DNA from: RYN-230 sp963717125
GTDB taxonomy: Bacteria > Actinomycetota > Actinomycetes > Streptosporangiales > Streptosporangiaceae
DNA length: 64,000 nt
Assembly: GCA_963717125.1 (NCBI GenBank)
Contig: CAVQVG010000015.1
Coordinates: 186,001-250,000, forward strand
Direction of reading: 5' to 3'
Shown here: in pieces, positions 42,030 to 51,844 of the stretch
Layout of the letters: each line of letters starts with the position of its first letter
Numbering within the stretch: position 1 is the first letter of the stretch
Made by a program: the position numbers and the translations under genes
The notes under the pieces: generated by a model
Told to the model about the DNA's origin: nothing
Seen by the model: the letters and a program-made list of their open reading frames with translations, nothing else
Database searches by the model: none

Positions 42030-43706
42030 ATGGAGTCATCAAGCCGCACCGCAGCTTCCGACGCTGCAGCTTCCGACACTGGGGCATCCGACACTGGAGC
42101 ATCCAGCCGCCTCCCGTCCGCACCGCCACCGGCAGCACCGGCCCTCGCTGCCGCGACCCAGCGCTGGAGTCCCCGCCTGTGGGCCATTCTGATCGTGCTC
42201 TGCGGCGCGCTGTTCCTCGACGCGCTCGACGTGTCGATGGTCGGCGTGGCGCTGCCCGCTATCCGCACCGACCTGGGGCTGACCACCTCCTCGCTGCAAT
42301 GGGTGGTGAGCGGCTACGTGCTCGGCTACGGCGGCCTGCTGCTACTCGGCGGCCGGGCCGCCGACCTGGTCGGCCGGCGCCGGGTGTTCCTCGCCGCGCT
42401 GGCCCTGTTCGCGGTGGCGTCGCTGCTCGGCGGGCTGGTCAGCAGCCCGGCACTGCTGATCGGCGCCCGCTTCATCAAGGGCATCGCGGCCGCGTTCACC
42501 GCCCCGGCCGGACTGTCCCTGCTCACCACCACGTTCCACGAAGGCCCGATGCGCAATCGGGCGATCAGCATCTACTCGGCGTTCGGCGCCAGCGGCTTCT
42601 CGCTCGGCCTGGTGCTGTCCGGCCTGCTCACCGAGGTGAGCTGGCGGTTGACCCTGCTGGTGCCCGCGCCGATCGCGCTGCTCACGCTCATCGCCGCGGT
42701 CAAGGTCATCCCGCGCGGCGAGCGGGCCGTCCGCGGCGGCCGCCGGTTCGACATGCCGGGCGCGGTCACCGTCACGGGCGCGATGCTGCTGCTCGTCTAC
42801 ACCGTCGTGTCGGCTCAGCAGGCCGGCTGGGCATCAATCCGCACTATCGGCTCGTTCGCGGCCGTCGCCGCCCTGCTGACCGGGTTCGTGGCCATCGAGC
42901 GGCGCAGCTCCGACCCGCTGGTGCCGCTGGGCATCTTCCGCTCCGGCGCGCTCACCCGGGCGAACATCGGCGCGCTGACACTGTTCGGCTCGTACGTCTC
43001 GTTCCAGTTCCTGGTCACCCAGTACCTGCAGAGCCTGGCTGGCTGGAGCGCGCTGTCCACCGCGCTGGCCTTCCTGCCCGCGGGTGTGGTGGTGGCGCTG
43101 CTGTCCACCCGGATGAGCGCGATCATCGGGCGGTACGGCCCGGCCCGGGTCACCGTGCTCGCCTTCACCAGCCTGGTGGCCGGGTACGCGGTGTTCCTCC
43201 GCGTCGGCGTCAGCCCGGACTACCCGGCGGTGATCCTGCCCGCGGTGGTGCTCATCGGGATCGCGTTCGGCCTCGGCTTCTCCGCGCTCAGCCTGGCCGC
43301 GACCGCGGGCATCCCAGACCGGGAGCAGGGCCTGGCGGCCAGCCTGTTCCAGACGTCCTTCCAGGTGGGCGGCGCGATCGTGCTGGCCATCGTGACCGCG
43401 GTGGTGGACGCGGGCGGGGCCAGCCGGATCACCTCCCCGCAGGCCACGCTCGGCGCGTACAAGCCAGCCCTGGCCGTCATCACGGCGGTCTCCGCGTTGG
43501 GCGCGCTGACCGCGCTCAGCGGGCTGCTGTCCGCCCGCCGCCAGCCGGTCGTCAAGGAAGCCCCGGTCCGCGTCCCCGCCCAGCCGGAGCCGGTCCTCGC
43601 CCCGGCGCCGGTCCTCGCCCCGGCGCCGGTCCTCGCCCCGGCGCCGGTCTGCGTCGCCGCCGCGGAGCCACCCCAGGTCCCCGCGGGCGACTGCGCCGAC
43701 GCCTGA
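42030..43706 (+). CDS. DHA2-family (EmrB/QacA-like, 14-helix) drug exporter
   Basis: 558 aa. LFLDALDVSMVGVALPAIRTDL is motif D1 of the DHA2 branch, LLLLGGRAADLVGRRRVF is motif A and GFSLGLVLSGLLTE is motif C. A Ser/Asp/Thr repeat precedes TM1. The C-terminal tail has three VLAPAP copies (an 18-bp tandem DNA repeat around 43590-43650). Proton-driven efflux of a toxic compound, with MarR regulation inferred from divergence. Confidence 0.92.
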   Translation: MESSSRTAASDAAASDTGASDTGASSRLPSAPPPAAPALAAATQRWSPRLWAILIVLCGALFLDALDVSMVGVALPAIRTDLGLTTSSLQWVVSGYVLGYGGLLLLGGRAADLVGRRRVFLAALALFAVASLLGGLVSSPALLIGARFIKGIAAAFTAPAGLSLLTTTFHEGPMRNRAISIYSAFGASGFSLGLVLSGLLTEVSWRLTLLVPAPIALLTLIAAVKVIPRGERAVRGGRRFDMPGAVTVTGAMLLLVYTVVSAQQAGWASIRTIGSFAAVAALLTGFVAIERRSSDPLVPLGIFRSGALTRANIGALTLFGSYVSFQFLVTQYLQSLAGWSALSTALAFLPAGVVVALLSTRMSAIIGRYGPARVTVLAFTSLVAGYAVFLRVGVSPDYPAVILPAVVLIGIAFGLGFSALSLAATAGIPDREQGLAASLFQTSFQVGGAIVLAIVTAVVDAGGASRITSPQATLGAYKPALAVITAVSALGALTALSGLLSARRQPVVKEAPVRVPAQPEPVLAPAPVLAPAPVLAPAPVCVAAAEPPQVPAGDCADA

Positions 43707-43711
43707 ATCCA

Positions 43712-43761
43712 TTAGTGCGGTGCATCGTGCCTCGCCCGTGAGGCACGATGCACCGCGCTGA
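43712..43761. repeat. 50-bp dispersed palindrome, copy 2
   Basis: TTAGTGCGGTGCATCG...GATGCACCGCGCTGA, 5 bp after the exporter stop and 73 bp before the AbiEi-like start. The stem spans ~22 bp with a 6-base centre. It could end the exporter transcript. Confidence 0.9.
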
Positions 43762-43834
43762 TGCCATTGGCGGGTTATCCACAGGCGGGAAGGTTGGTCT
43801 TCCCGGGCGCCGCGGTGTTGGCCACGCTGGCCAC

Positions 43835-44788
43835 ATGCCACGAAAACTTCCCGACGACTGCCTCGACATCCTGGATCGCCAGTGCGGTGTGCTGTCCCGG
43901 GGCCAGGCTCTGGAATCCGGGGTAGGGCCCAGAACCGTAAGTTCCCGGCTGGTGGCGGGGCGCTGGCAGCGGCTGTACCGCGGGGTCTACGCCACCTTCA
44001 CCGGTGCGCCAGGCCGGGAAGCGGAGCTATGGGGCGCGTTACGCCGGGCTGGGCCCGATGCCGTGCTCAGCCACTACACCGCCGCCGAGCAAGCGCGGCT
44101 CACCACCCAGCAGTCTCGCGCCATTCACGTCACCGTGCCCCGGCATCAGCACGTGCGCCCTTTCCCGGGCGTCGTCGTGCACCGGTCCAGCCGGATTGAG
44201 TTCGCCTTGCACATCGGGACGTTGCCGCCGCGCACCCAGCTTGAGGAGACCACGCTCGACCTCACCCAGTGCAGCAAAACCCTGGACGACGCGCTGGCCT
44301 GGCTGGCCCGGGCCTGCGGCGCCCAGCTGACCACGGCGGCCCTGCTACGCGCAGCCATGGACAGCCGGGCACGGGTGCGCTGGCGCCGGGAACTCGCCAT
44401 CGCGCTGGACGACATCGCCGACGGCGCCCACTCGATCCTCGAACTGCGCTACGTCCGGCAGGTGGAGCGGCCGCACCGGCTACCCCGCGCACAACGACAG
44501 GTGCGGACGGTCAGCGGCGGACGGATCCGGTACCGGGATGCTCTGTACGCAGATTTCGGCGTGGCGGTGGAGACCGACGGCCGGGTGGCGCATCCGCTCG
44601 AGGAACGTTGGCAGGACCACCACCGGGACAACGCTGCCGCCGTCGATGGCCTGGTCACCATGCGGTACAGCTGGACCGATGTCACGCAGCGCTCGTGCGT
44701 TGTCGCCGCCGAGGTCGCGGCAACGCTGCGTCGTCGCGGCTGGCGCGGCATCCCCCGCCCGTGCGGCCCAACGTGCGCCATCCATTAG
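43835..44788 (+). CDS. AbiEi-like antitoxin-domain/DUF559-like protein
   Basis: 317 aa from ATG 43835. The N-terminal winged-helix LDRQCGVLSRGQALESGVGPRTVSSRLVAGRWQRLYRGVYATFTG is the AbiEi_4-type domain common in actinobacteria. The C-terminus resembles Vsr/DUF559 endonuclease folds (RYRDALYADFGVAVETDGRVAHPLEERWQDHHRDNAAAVDGLVTMRYSWTDV). No AbiEii-type nucleotidyltransferase toxin adjoins it. It is flanked by palindromes 2 and 3, and its TAG stop lies in the first bases of copy 3. Confidence 0.75.
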   Translation: MPRKLPDDCLDILDRQCGVLSRGQALESGVGPRTVSSRLVAGRWQRLYRGVYATFTGAPGREAELWGALRRAGPDAVLSHYTAAEQARLTTQQSRAIHVTVPRHQHVRPFPGVVVHRSSRIEFALHIGTLPPRTQLEETTLDLTQCSKTLDDALAWLARACGAQLTTAALLRAAMDSRARVRWRRELAIALDDIADGAHSILELRYVRQVERPHRLPRAQRQVRTVSGGRIRYRDALYADFGVAVETDGRVAHPLEERWQDHHRDNAAAVDGLVTMRYSWTDVTQRSCVVAAEVAATLRRRGWRGIPRPCGPTCAIH

Positions 44789-44834
44789 CGCGGTGCATCG
44801 TGCCTCACCGGCGAGGCACGATGCACCGCGCTGA
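44785..44834. repeat. 50-bp dispersed palindrome, copy 3
   Basis: The best-matched copy: arms TTAGCGCGGTGCATCG... and ...GATGCACCGCGCTGA pair over 22 bp with one wobble. It lies between the convergent AbiEi-like and holB genes and includes the AbiEi-like stop codon. Confidence 0.9.
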
Positions 44835-44865
44835 GAACGTGGCTGGGTTGAGGGGGTGGCTCGGG

Positions 44866-46053
44866 TTAGCCGGCGAAGAGGGACAGGGTCATTTCCTCGA
44901 CGGCGAGCAGGGGGGCGACGTTGAGCTCCAGGCGCTCCCGGCAGGCCATGATGGCCTCGATCCGGCGCACCGTGGACTCCGGGCGGCCCGCGGCGGCCAG
45001 CTGGCGCAGTTCGTCCTCGTAGCCCGCGCTGGCCAGGTCCAGGTCGGCTTCGGCGCCGAACTGCAGCACGAGCACGTCGCGGTAGAACGCGGCCAGGTCG
45101 AGCAGCGCACGGTCCAGCGCATCCCGCTTCAGCCGGGTGGCCCGGGACTTCTGCCGCGCCTCCAGGTCGGTCAGCGCGCCGGACGCGCCGCGGATGGCTT
45201 TGGCCACGCCCTTGCCGGTGGACCCTTCGCCAAACGCCTGGCGCAAGGCCGCCTTCTCGGGCTCGTTGAGCTCCTCGGTGATCGCGGCGGCTTCCTGCTC
45301 GGCCGACTTGACCAGGCCGGCCGCGGCGGTCAGCGCGGTGCCGAGGCTGACCACCCGGGTCGGTACGCGGAGCACCTCGGCCCGGCGCTGCGCGGCGTCG
45401 GGATCGGTGGCCAGCCGCTTGGCCCGGCCGACGTGGCCCTGCGCGGCCCGGGCGGCGGCCAGCGCGCGGGCCGGGTCGACGCCGTCCCGGCGGGTCAGCA
45501 CCTCGGCGACGGCCTCGGCCGGCGGGGTGCGCAGGGTGACCAGCCGGCACCGGGACCGGATCGTGGTGACGAGTTCTTCCGCGGACGGGGCGCAGAGCAG
45601 CCACACCGTGCGCGGCGAGGGTTCCTCGATCGCCTTCAGCAGCGCGTTGGCGGCCTGCTCGGTAGCCCGGTCCGCATCCTCGAACAGCACCACCTGCCAG
45701 CGCCCGCCGGATGGGGCGCCCGCGGCCCGCAGCACCAGGTCCCGGGTCTGCTTCACCCCGTAGGACAGGCCGTCCGGCCGGACCAGCCTCAGGTCAGCGT
45801 GCGTGCCCGCCCGCACCTGGTGGCAGCTCGGGCAGTGCCCGCAGCCCTGGTCCGGGCAGAGCAGCGCGGCGGCGAAGGCGCGCGCGGCCACCGACCGGCC
45901 GGACCCGGGCGGGCCGGTGAACAGCCATGCGTGCGTCATGCCCAGCGCGGTCTCGCCGCGGAGCAGCCCGGCCGCGGCGGCCGCCGCCTGGGACAGCTGA
46001 TCGACCACCCGCTCCTGGCCGACGAGGTCGTCGAAGACCGGCGCGGCTGTCAT
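44866..46053 (-). CDS. holB: DNA polymerase III subunit delta'
   Basis: 395 aa. VFDDLVGQERVVDQL, the P-loop variant FTGPPGSGRSVAARAFAAALLC, the zinc module CPDQGCGHCPSCHQV and VVLFEDADRATEQAANALLKAIEEPSPRTVWLL identify the clamp-loader delta' subunit. It follows the MFS-tmk gene on the same strand, the usual actinobacterial arrangement. Confidence 0.93.
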   Translation of the reverse strand: MTAAPVFDDLVGQERVVDQLSQAAAAAAGLLRGETALGMTHAWLFTGPPGSGRSVAARAFAAALLCPDQGCGHCPSCHQVRAGTHADLRLVRPDGLSYGVKQTRDLVLRAAGAPSGGRWQVVLFEDADRATEQAANALLKAIEEPSPRTVWLLCAPSAEELVTTIRSRCRLVTLRTPPAEAVAEVLTRRDGVDPARALAAARAAQGHVGRAKRLATDPDAAQRRAEVLRVPTRVVSLGTALTAAAGLVKSAEQEAAAITEELNEPEKAALRQAFGEGSTGKGVAKAIRGASGALTDLEARQKSRATRLKRDALDRALLDLAAFYRDVLVLQFGAEADLDLASAGYEDELRQLAAAGRPESTVRRIEAIMACRERLELNVAPLLAVEEMTLSLFAG

Positions 46054-46168
46054 TCGCCGAACCAGTCCCGGCTGGCGGTGCCAGCCCGGGGGCGCGACCC
46101 GCGGGACCCCCGGGGCCCGCGGGACCCCCGCGACCCCCCGGACCCCTCGGTCGGCGCTCCGCGCCGCG

Positions 46169-48317
46169 TCATCGACGCACCCCGTCGTTGACGATGGCCG
46201 GGAAGCTGCCGGTGTTCGCCTCGGCCATCGGCGGCACCGGGTCGGGCAGCAGCTCGCGCATCCGGTCCTGGATCTCCCGGCTCAGCTCGGCGGCCGGGCG
46301 AGTCGCGTCCAGCACCAGGTAGCGCTCGGGCTCGGCGCGGGCCAGGCTGAGGAAACCCTCGCGGACCCGCTCATGGAAGTCGAGCGGCTCAGCCTCCAGC
46401 CGGTCCGCGGACCGGGCCCGGCGGCCGAGCCCACCCATCGGCGGCAGATCCAGCAGGATGGTCAGCTCGGGCACCAGCCCGCCGGTGGCCCACCGGTTCA
46501 GCTTGGCTACCTCGCCCGTAGGCTGCCTGCGCCCCCAGCCCTGGTAGGCGAGCGACGAGTTGACGAACCGGTCGGTCACCACGACAGCGCCGCGGTCCAG
46601 CGCGGGGCAGATGACAGTGGCCACGTGTTCGGCCCGGTCGGCCGCGTAGAGCAGGGTCTCGGCCCGGGCGGACAGGCCCGCGTGCGCGGTGTCCAGCAGC
46701 ACGGCGCGCAGCCGCATGCCGATCTTGGTCGCCCCGGGCTCCCGGGTGTTGACCACGTCATAGCCCTGGTCCCGGAGCCAGATGGCGAGCAGCCGGGCCT
46801 GGGTCGTCTTGCCCGCACCCTCGCCGCCCTCCAGCGCGATGAAGACGCCGCGGCGCGGCGCGGGCGGCTCCGGCTGGTTGCCGTTGACGTGCCCGGGCAC
46901 CGGCTGGAAGTCCTCGCCGCGGGCCACCGACATCAGGTCCTCGCGCAGCGGCACGCCGCGCCGGTCGTCCATGTGCCGGTAGGACAGCCAGCCCACCCAC
47001 AGCGCGATGACCGCGGCCAGCAGCAGCACCAGGTTGTACCCGATGCCCTGGTAGCTGACGTGGGCGATGTGCAGGTTCCCGGTGCCGGAGATGCCGCGGA
47101 CCAGAGCAGTGAGGCCGGCCGCGACGAACGGTGCCGCGGCGATCACGGTGAACAGGACGACCCGGATCGCGGAGTACAGGAACGCGAACGTCCGGCCGCG
47201 GGTGTCGTCGTCCACCTCGCGGCCGACGATCGTGTACCCGGTCACGTAGGCCACGCCGGCGCAGGCGCCGAGCAGCACGACCAGCACCACCACCACGACC
47301 AGGTTCGGGATCAGCGCGATCAGCGCGAGCGGGATGGCCGAGGCGGCGATGCTCAGGCCGAACAGCCGGCGCCGGCTGAAAGCCGCGCAGGATGCGCAGG
47401 CCGAGGAACATGCCGCCGGCCAGCCCGACGAAGATCGCGGCGAACACGACCCCCCAGCCCGCGTCGCCGCCGTTCAGCGTGTGCTTGATGTACGGCTGGC
47501 CGAGCCCGACCACCACGCCGCCGGCCGCGAACGCGCCGACCATGCCGATGATCAGCCCGCGGACCACCGCGGTGCGGCCGATGAACTTCCAGCCTTCCCA
47601 GATGGTCCTGGCCACCGAGGGCGCCGAGATGTGCGCGCTGAACTGCCGCTTCGGGATCTCCCGCAGCGCGTAGATGGTCACCGCGGACACCACGAACGTG
47701 ACCGCGTTGAAGTACAGCGCCAGGTTCACCGGGTTGGTGGTGAAGTAGTGCGAGATGTTGCCCAGTGCCCGGCTGACCAGCGAGAGCAGGGTGAACACCA
47801 GCCCGGCGATGGGGGCGGTGCCGAACGTGGTGAACAGGCTGTACTGGTTGGCCTGCTCCAGCTTGTCCGGTGGCACCAGGTTCGGGATCGAGGCGTCCTT
47901 GGCCGGCGTCCAGAACAGCGACACGCAGGACGCCACGAACTGGACCACGTAGACCCAGGTGAGCTGGTTGACGAAGTGCAGCGACAGGTCGAGCGGGATG
48001 GTCAGGTACAAGGCGGCGCGCAGCACGTCGCCGATGATCATGTTCAGCCGCCGGTCCATCCGGTCCGCGACGGCGCCCGCTACCGGGCCGAGGACCAGGG
48101 CGGGCAGCAGCGACGACAGCCAGACCCCGCCTACGGCGCTGTACTGGGCCGCGGCCCCCGGCCCGGCCAGTGCGGACGCCAGCGCGGCGAGCGCGACCAG
48201 GCTGAGCCAATCCCCCAGGCTGGACAGCGACGTGGCGATCCACAGCCGGCGGAACGGCTTGATGGACAGCACACCGTCGTGGCTGCGCCCATGAGAAGAA
48301 GGGGATCGGAGGTTCAC
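46169..48317 (-). CDS. tmk: MFS transporter-thymidylate kinase fusion, frameshifted
   Basis: The N-terminal ~430 residues are an MFS-type membrane domain (FRRLWIATSLSSLGDWLSLVALAAL, VADRMDRRLNMIIGD). The C-terminal ~210 residues are thymidylate kinase: FIALEGGEGAGKTTQARLL, NTREPGATKIGMRLR, VVTDRFVNSSLAYQGWGR. Such fusions are known in actinobacteria. The frame breaks at the A-run 47379-47381: the total is 2149 bp, one base too many, and removing one A gives ILRGFSRRRLFGLSIAASAIPL. Since dTMP kinase is essential, an error in the sequence is likely. The GTG 48317 start is provisional. Confidence 0.9.
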
Positions 48318-48425
48318 GGGGTCAGAGTACCGATAGAGGTGCCTGTCGCGTGGGCGGCAAGCTCGCGAAATGTCCGCATGTACAGCCTAAGACAGTCGCG
48401 GCGCCCAAGATCCACGCGACACGCC

Positions 48426-51227
48426 CTACGGCCGCGCGGGCGGCTTCTTCGCCGCCGGCTTCTTCGCCCCCGGTTTCTTCGCGGCTGACGTCTTGGCGGC
48501 TGACGTCTTCGCGGCCGGCTTCCTGGCCGCGGTCCGGCGGCGGGTACCGGACGGCGCGGCGGCCCGGCGCTCGGCGAGCAGTTCCGCGGCCCGCTGCGAG
48601 GTGATCGACTCGACGGCGTCACCCTGGCGCAGCGAGGCGTTGGTCTCCCCGTCGGTCACGTACGGCCCCCAGCGGCCATCCTTGATCACCACCGGGCGGC
48701 CGCTGGCCGGGTCCTCACCCATCTCACGCAGGGGCGGCGCGGCCCCAGCGCGGCCCCGGCCGCGTGCCTTGGGCTGCGCGAACATCTCCTTGGCCTCGGC
48801 CAGGGTGAGCGTGAACAGCTGCTCCTCGGACTCCAGCGAACGGCTGTCCGTGCCCTTCTTCACGTAGGGGCCGTACCGGCCGTTCTGCACGGTGATCGGC
48901 TCGCCGTCCAGCTCGCCGATAGTGCGCGGCAAGGTGAGCAGGCGCAGCGCGTCGTCCAGCGTGACCGTGTCCAGCGACATGGACGACAGCAGCGAGCCGG
49001 TGCGCGGCTTGCCGGTCGCGCCCTCCGCCAGCACCTCCGTCACGTACGGGCCGAACCGGCCCGCCTTGGCCACGATCTCCAGCCCGGTCGCCGGGTCGGT
49101 GCCCAGCTCACGCTCGCCGCTGGGCTGGGCGAGCAGTTCCTCGGCCTTCTCCGGGGTGAGCTCGTCCGGCGCGACGCCCTCCGGCACGTTCACCCGCTGC
49201 TCGCCGCGCTCCAGGTAGGGCCCGTACCGGCCGACCCGGACCACGATGTCGGTGCCGGCCAGCGGGAACGAGCTGACTTCCCGGGCGTCGATGTCGCCCA
49301 GGTCGCTGACCAGTTCCTTGAGCCCTTCCTCGCCGTCCTCGCCGAAGTAGAACCGGCGCAGCCAGGGCACCCGGCCCGCCTCGCCGCGGGCGATCGCGTC
49401 CAGCGCGTCTTCCATCCGCGCCGTGAAGTCGTAGTTGACGAGCTGGCTGAAGTGCTGCTCCAGCAGCGTGATCACGGCGAAGGCCAGGAACGACGGCACC
49501 AGGGCGGTGCCCTTCTTGAACACGTACCCGCGGTCCAGAATCGTGCCGAGGATGTTGGCGTACGTGGACGGCCGGCCGATCTCCCGGTCTTCCAGCTCCT
49601 TGACCAGGGTGGCCTCGGTGTACCGGGCGGGCGGCCGGGTGGCGTGCTCGGCCGCGGCCAGCTCCAGCGCGGTGAGCGGGTCACCCTCGGCCAGCGGCGG
49701 CAGGCGGCGCTCCCGGTCGTCGCGTTCGGCGTCGTCGTCCGCGTCTTCCACGTACGCCTTGAGGAAGCCGTAGAAGCCGATGATCTTCCCGGACGCGCCG
49801 AACTCGGCCTCCTCGTTGGCCGCGGACCGGCCGCTGACCCGGACCGTCACCGACTCCCCGGTGGCGTCCTTCATCTGCGAAGCCACCGTGCGCTTCCAGA
49901 TCAGCTCGTACAGCCGGAGCTCATCACCGGACAGCCGGATCTGCGCCGGAGTCCGGAACGAGTCCCCGGCCGGGCGGATCGCCTCGTGCGCCTCCTGCGC
50001 GTTCTTCACCTTGCTGGCGTAGACCCGGGGGGCGTCCGGCACGTACTCCGCGCCGTACAGCTCGCGCGCCTGGCGGCGGGCCGCGTCGATCGCGGTCTGG
50101 GACAGGATCGTCGAGTCGGTCCGCATGTAGGTAATGTGGCCGTTCTCGTACAGCCGCTGCGCCACCGACATCGTGTACTTGGCCGAGTAGCCCAGCTTGC
50201 GGGACGCTTCCTGCTGCAGGGTCGTGGTGCGGAACGGCGCGTACGGGGACCGCCGGTAGGGCTTGCGCTCCACCGACTTGACCGAGAAGCTCGCCCCCCG
50301 CAGCCGGTCCGCCAGGTCCGGGGCGGACAGCTGGTGCACCACCCCGGGCGGCGGCGCGCCGCCGGCGGCTGTGGGGTCAGCCGGCGTTCCGAAGAGATAA
50401 AGGGTGTCGGGGTTGCGGAGTTCGCCGGACGGTGCGAAGTCACGGCCCTGGGCGACACGGCGGCCGTCCACCGAGATCAGGCCGGCCGGGAACGAGGCCA
50501 CGTCCGGGCCGGCGGTGCTTTCGGCGCGGGCGAAGACCGCCTGCAGATCCCAGTACCGGGCGGTGCGGAACGCGATCCGCTCCCGCTCCCGGGCCACCAC
50601 CAGCCGGGTGGCCACCGACTGAACCCGCCCGGCCGACAGCCGCGGCATGACCTTCTTCCAGAGCACCGGCGAGACCTCGTAGCCGTACAGCCGGTCCAGC
50701 ACCCGCCGGGTCTGGTAGGCGTCCACCAGGCCGCGGTCCAGCTCGCGCGGGTTGTCCACGGCGTGCGCGATGGCCTCCGGGGTGATCTCGTGGAAGACCA
50801 TCCGCCGGGTCGGCACCTTGGGCTTGAGTTCTTCCAGCAGGTGCCAGGCGATGGCCTCGCCCTCGCGGTCCTCATCAGTGGCGAGGAGCAGTTCGTCGGC
50901 GTCCTTGAGCAGCGTCTTGAGCTTGCTGACCTGGGGCCTCTTGTCCGCGTGCACGACGTAGAGGGCCTCGAAGCCATGGTCCACGTCGACGCCGAGCCGC
51001 GCCCACGGCTCCTTGCGGTACTTCGTTGGGATCTCGGCGGCCCGGTCGGGCATGTCCCGGATGTGCCCGATGCTGGACTCGACGACGTATCCCTTGCCCA
51101 GGTACCCCGCGATGGTGCGCGCCTTGGCCGGGGACTCGACAATGACCAGGCGGCGTCCACCACCGTTCGCCGCGGCCCCGTCCTTCCCCGTCACGCGCTT
51201 CGCGGCGGGAGCTGTCCTTGCTGCCAC
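48426..51227 (-). CDS. topA: DNA topoisomerase I
   Basis: 933 aa, GTG start after AGAAGGTGA. TOPRIM motif LVIVESPAKARTIAGYLG with LLLATDEDREGEAIAWHL. The active-site Tyr is in ITYMRTDST, preceded by PYAPFRTTTLQQEASRKLGYSAKYTM. It continues with four C-terminal GRYGPYV/GRFGPYV-type repeats instead of zinc fingers, and a Lys/Ala-rich tail (KPAAKTSAAKTSAAKKP), the actinobacterial form. The tail aids DNA binding and processivity in mycobacterial TopA. Confidence 0.96.
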   Translation of the reverse strand: MAARTAPAAKRVTGKDGAAANGGGRRLVIVESPAKARTIAGYLGKGYVVESSIGHIRDMPDRAAEIPTKYRKEPWARLGVDVDHGFEALYVVHADKRPQVSKLKTLLKDADELLLATDEDREGEAIAWHLLEELKPKVPTRRMVFHEITPEAIAHAVDNPRELDRGLVDAYQTRRVLDRLYGYEVSPVLWKKVMPRLSAGRVQSVATRLVVARERERIAFRTARYWDLQAVFARAESTAGPDVASFPAGLISVDGRRVAQGRDFAPSGELRNPDTLYLFGTPADPTAAGGAPPPGVVHQLSAPDLADRLRGASFSVKSVERKPYRRSPYAPFRTTTLQQEASRKLGYSAKYTMSVAQRLYENGHITYMRTDSTILSQTAIDAARRQARELYGAEYVPDAPRVYASKVKNAQEAHEAIRPAGDSFRTPAQIRLSGDELRLYELIWKRTVASQMKDATGESVTVRVSGRSAANEEAEFGASGKIIGFYGFLKAYVEDADDDAERDDRERRLPPLAEGDPLTALELAAAEHATRPPARYTEATLVKELEDREIGRPSTYANILGTILDRGYVFKKGTALVPSFLAFAVITLLEQHFSQLVNYDFTARMEDALDAIARGEAGRVPWLRRFYFGEDGEEGLKELVSDLGDIDAREVSSFPLAGTDIVVRVGRYGPYLERGEQRVNVPEGVAPDELTPEKAEELLAQPSGERELGTDPATGLEIVAKAGRFGPYVTEVLAEGATGKPRTGSLLSSMSLDTVTLDDALRLLTLPRTIGELDGEPITVQNGRYGPYVKKGTDSRSLESEEQLFTLTLAEAKEMFAQPKARGRGRAGAAPPLREMGEDPASGRPVVIKDGRWGPYVTDGETNASLRQGDAVESITSQRAAELLAERRAAAPSGTRRRTAARKPAAKTSAAKTSAAKKPGAKKPAAKKPPARP

Positions 51228-51457
51228 GCATTCACCTTCTAGCCCGGCGCCTCAGCCCCGGCCGTGTTATGTTGCCCGGCTCGTGCCGCCGGGCGCTGTG
51301 CTTGCCTCGTCCTACTCCGCGGCCCAACTACCCTCAACTGCCGGCCGTGGCACGCGTGTTCCCTTACCCCGCTTTCGGTGCCCCCCGGGACCGGCCGCGG
51401 CGAATATTTCACCACTGCCGATTGAACCACCGGGATCACCGCGCACAATAAAGGGTG

Positions 51458-51643
51458 ATGGCTGAGTACTCCTACCTCGTGCTCCATCTGCCGCGAGGAA
51501 CGTCACGTGACGCCGCACGGCGCATACTGACGGACCACGCTGAGTACGGGGACTGGGAACTGGCCAGACTCCGGCTGAATGCAGACGGCAGCAGGAAGGC
51601 GACCCTGCGCCGGCCGATCATACGCCCCGTACTGACCCTTTGA
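51458..51643 (+). CDS. DUF5703-family small protein
   Basis: 61 aa. EYSYLVLHLPRGTSRDAARRILTDHAEYGDWELARLRLNADGSRKATLRRPIIR is a near-canonical DUF5703 sequence, found beside topA or peptidase genes in many actinomycetes. GTG 51455 is an alternative start. Function unknown. Confidence 0.85.
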   Translation: MAEYSYLVLHLPRGTSRDAARRILTDHAEYGDWELARLRLNADGSRKATLRRPIIRPVLTL

Positions 51644-51844
51644 CCACCGCTGACCCGGCAAAGACATCTGACCTGCCGGTTCAGCAGAGCTTCGCCCGGG
51701 CGGCCACGGCTCCAGGCGGACACTGCGGGTCAGTCACCGCCTCGCGCTGCGGGTCCGGCAGGGATCTGCCCGCACAGCGACCAGCCTCACACAATTGGTA
51801 AGCATAACACTACCCAATGTGCCATCCGGTGATTTGCCGAAAAC

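Noticed and set aside
42011..43741. A second long frame on the same strand as the DHA2 exporter
   Set aside because: Out-of-phase shadow, Arg/Pro/Gly-rich, no hydrophobic pattern. The exporter frame carries all family motifs.
49452..51242. A 596-codon open frame opposite topA
   Set aside because: GC-rich antisense shadow: no family similarity, and topA on the other strand is full length and conserved.
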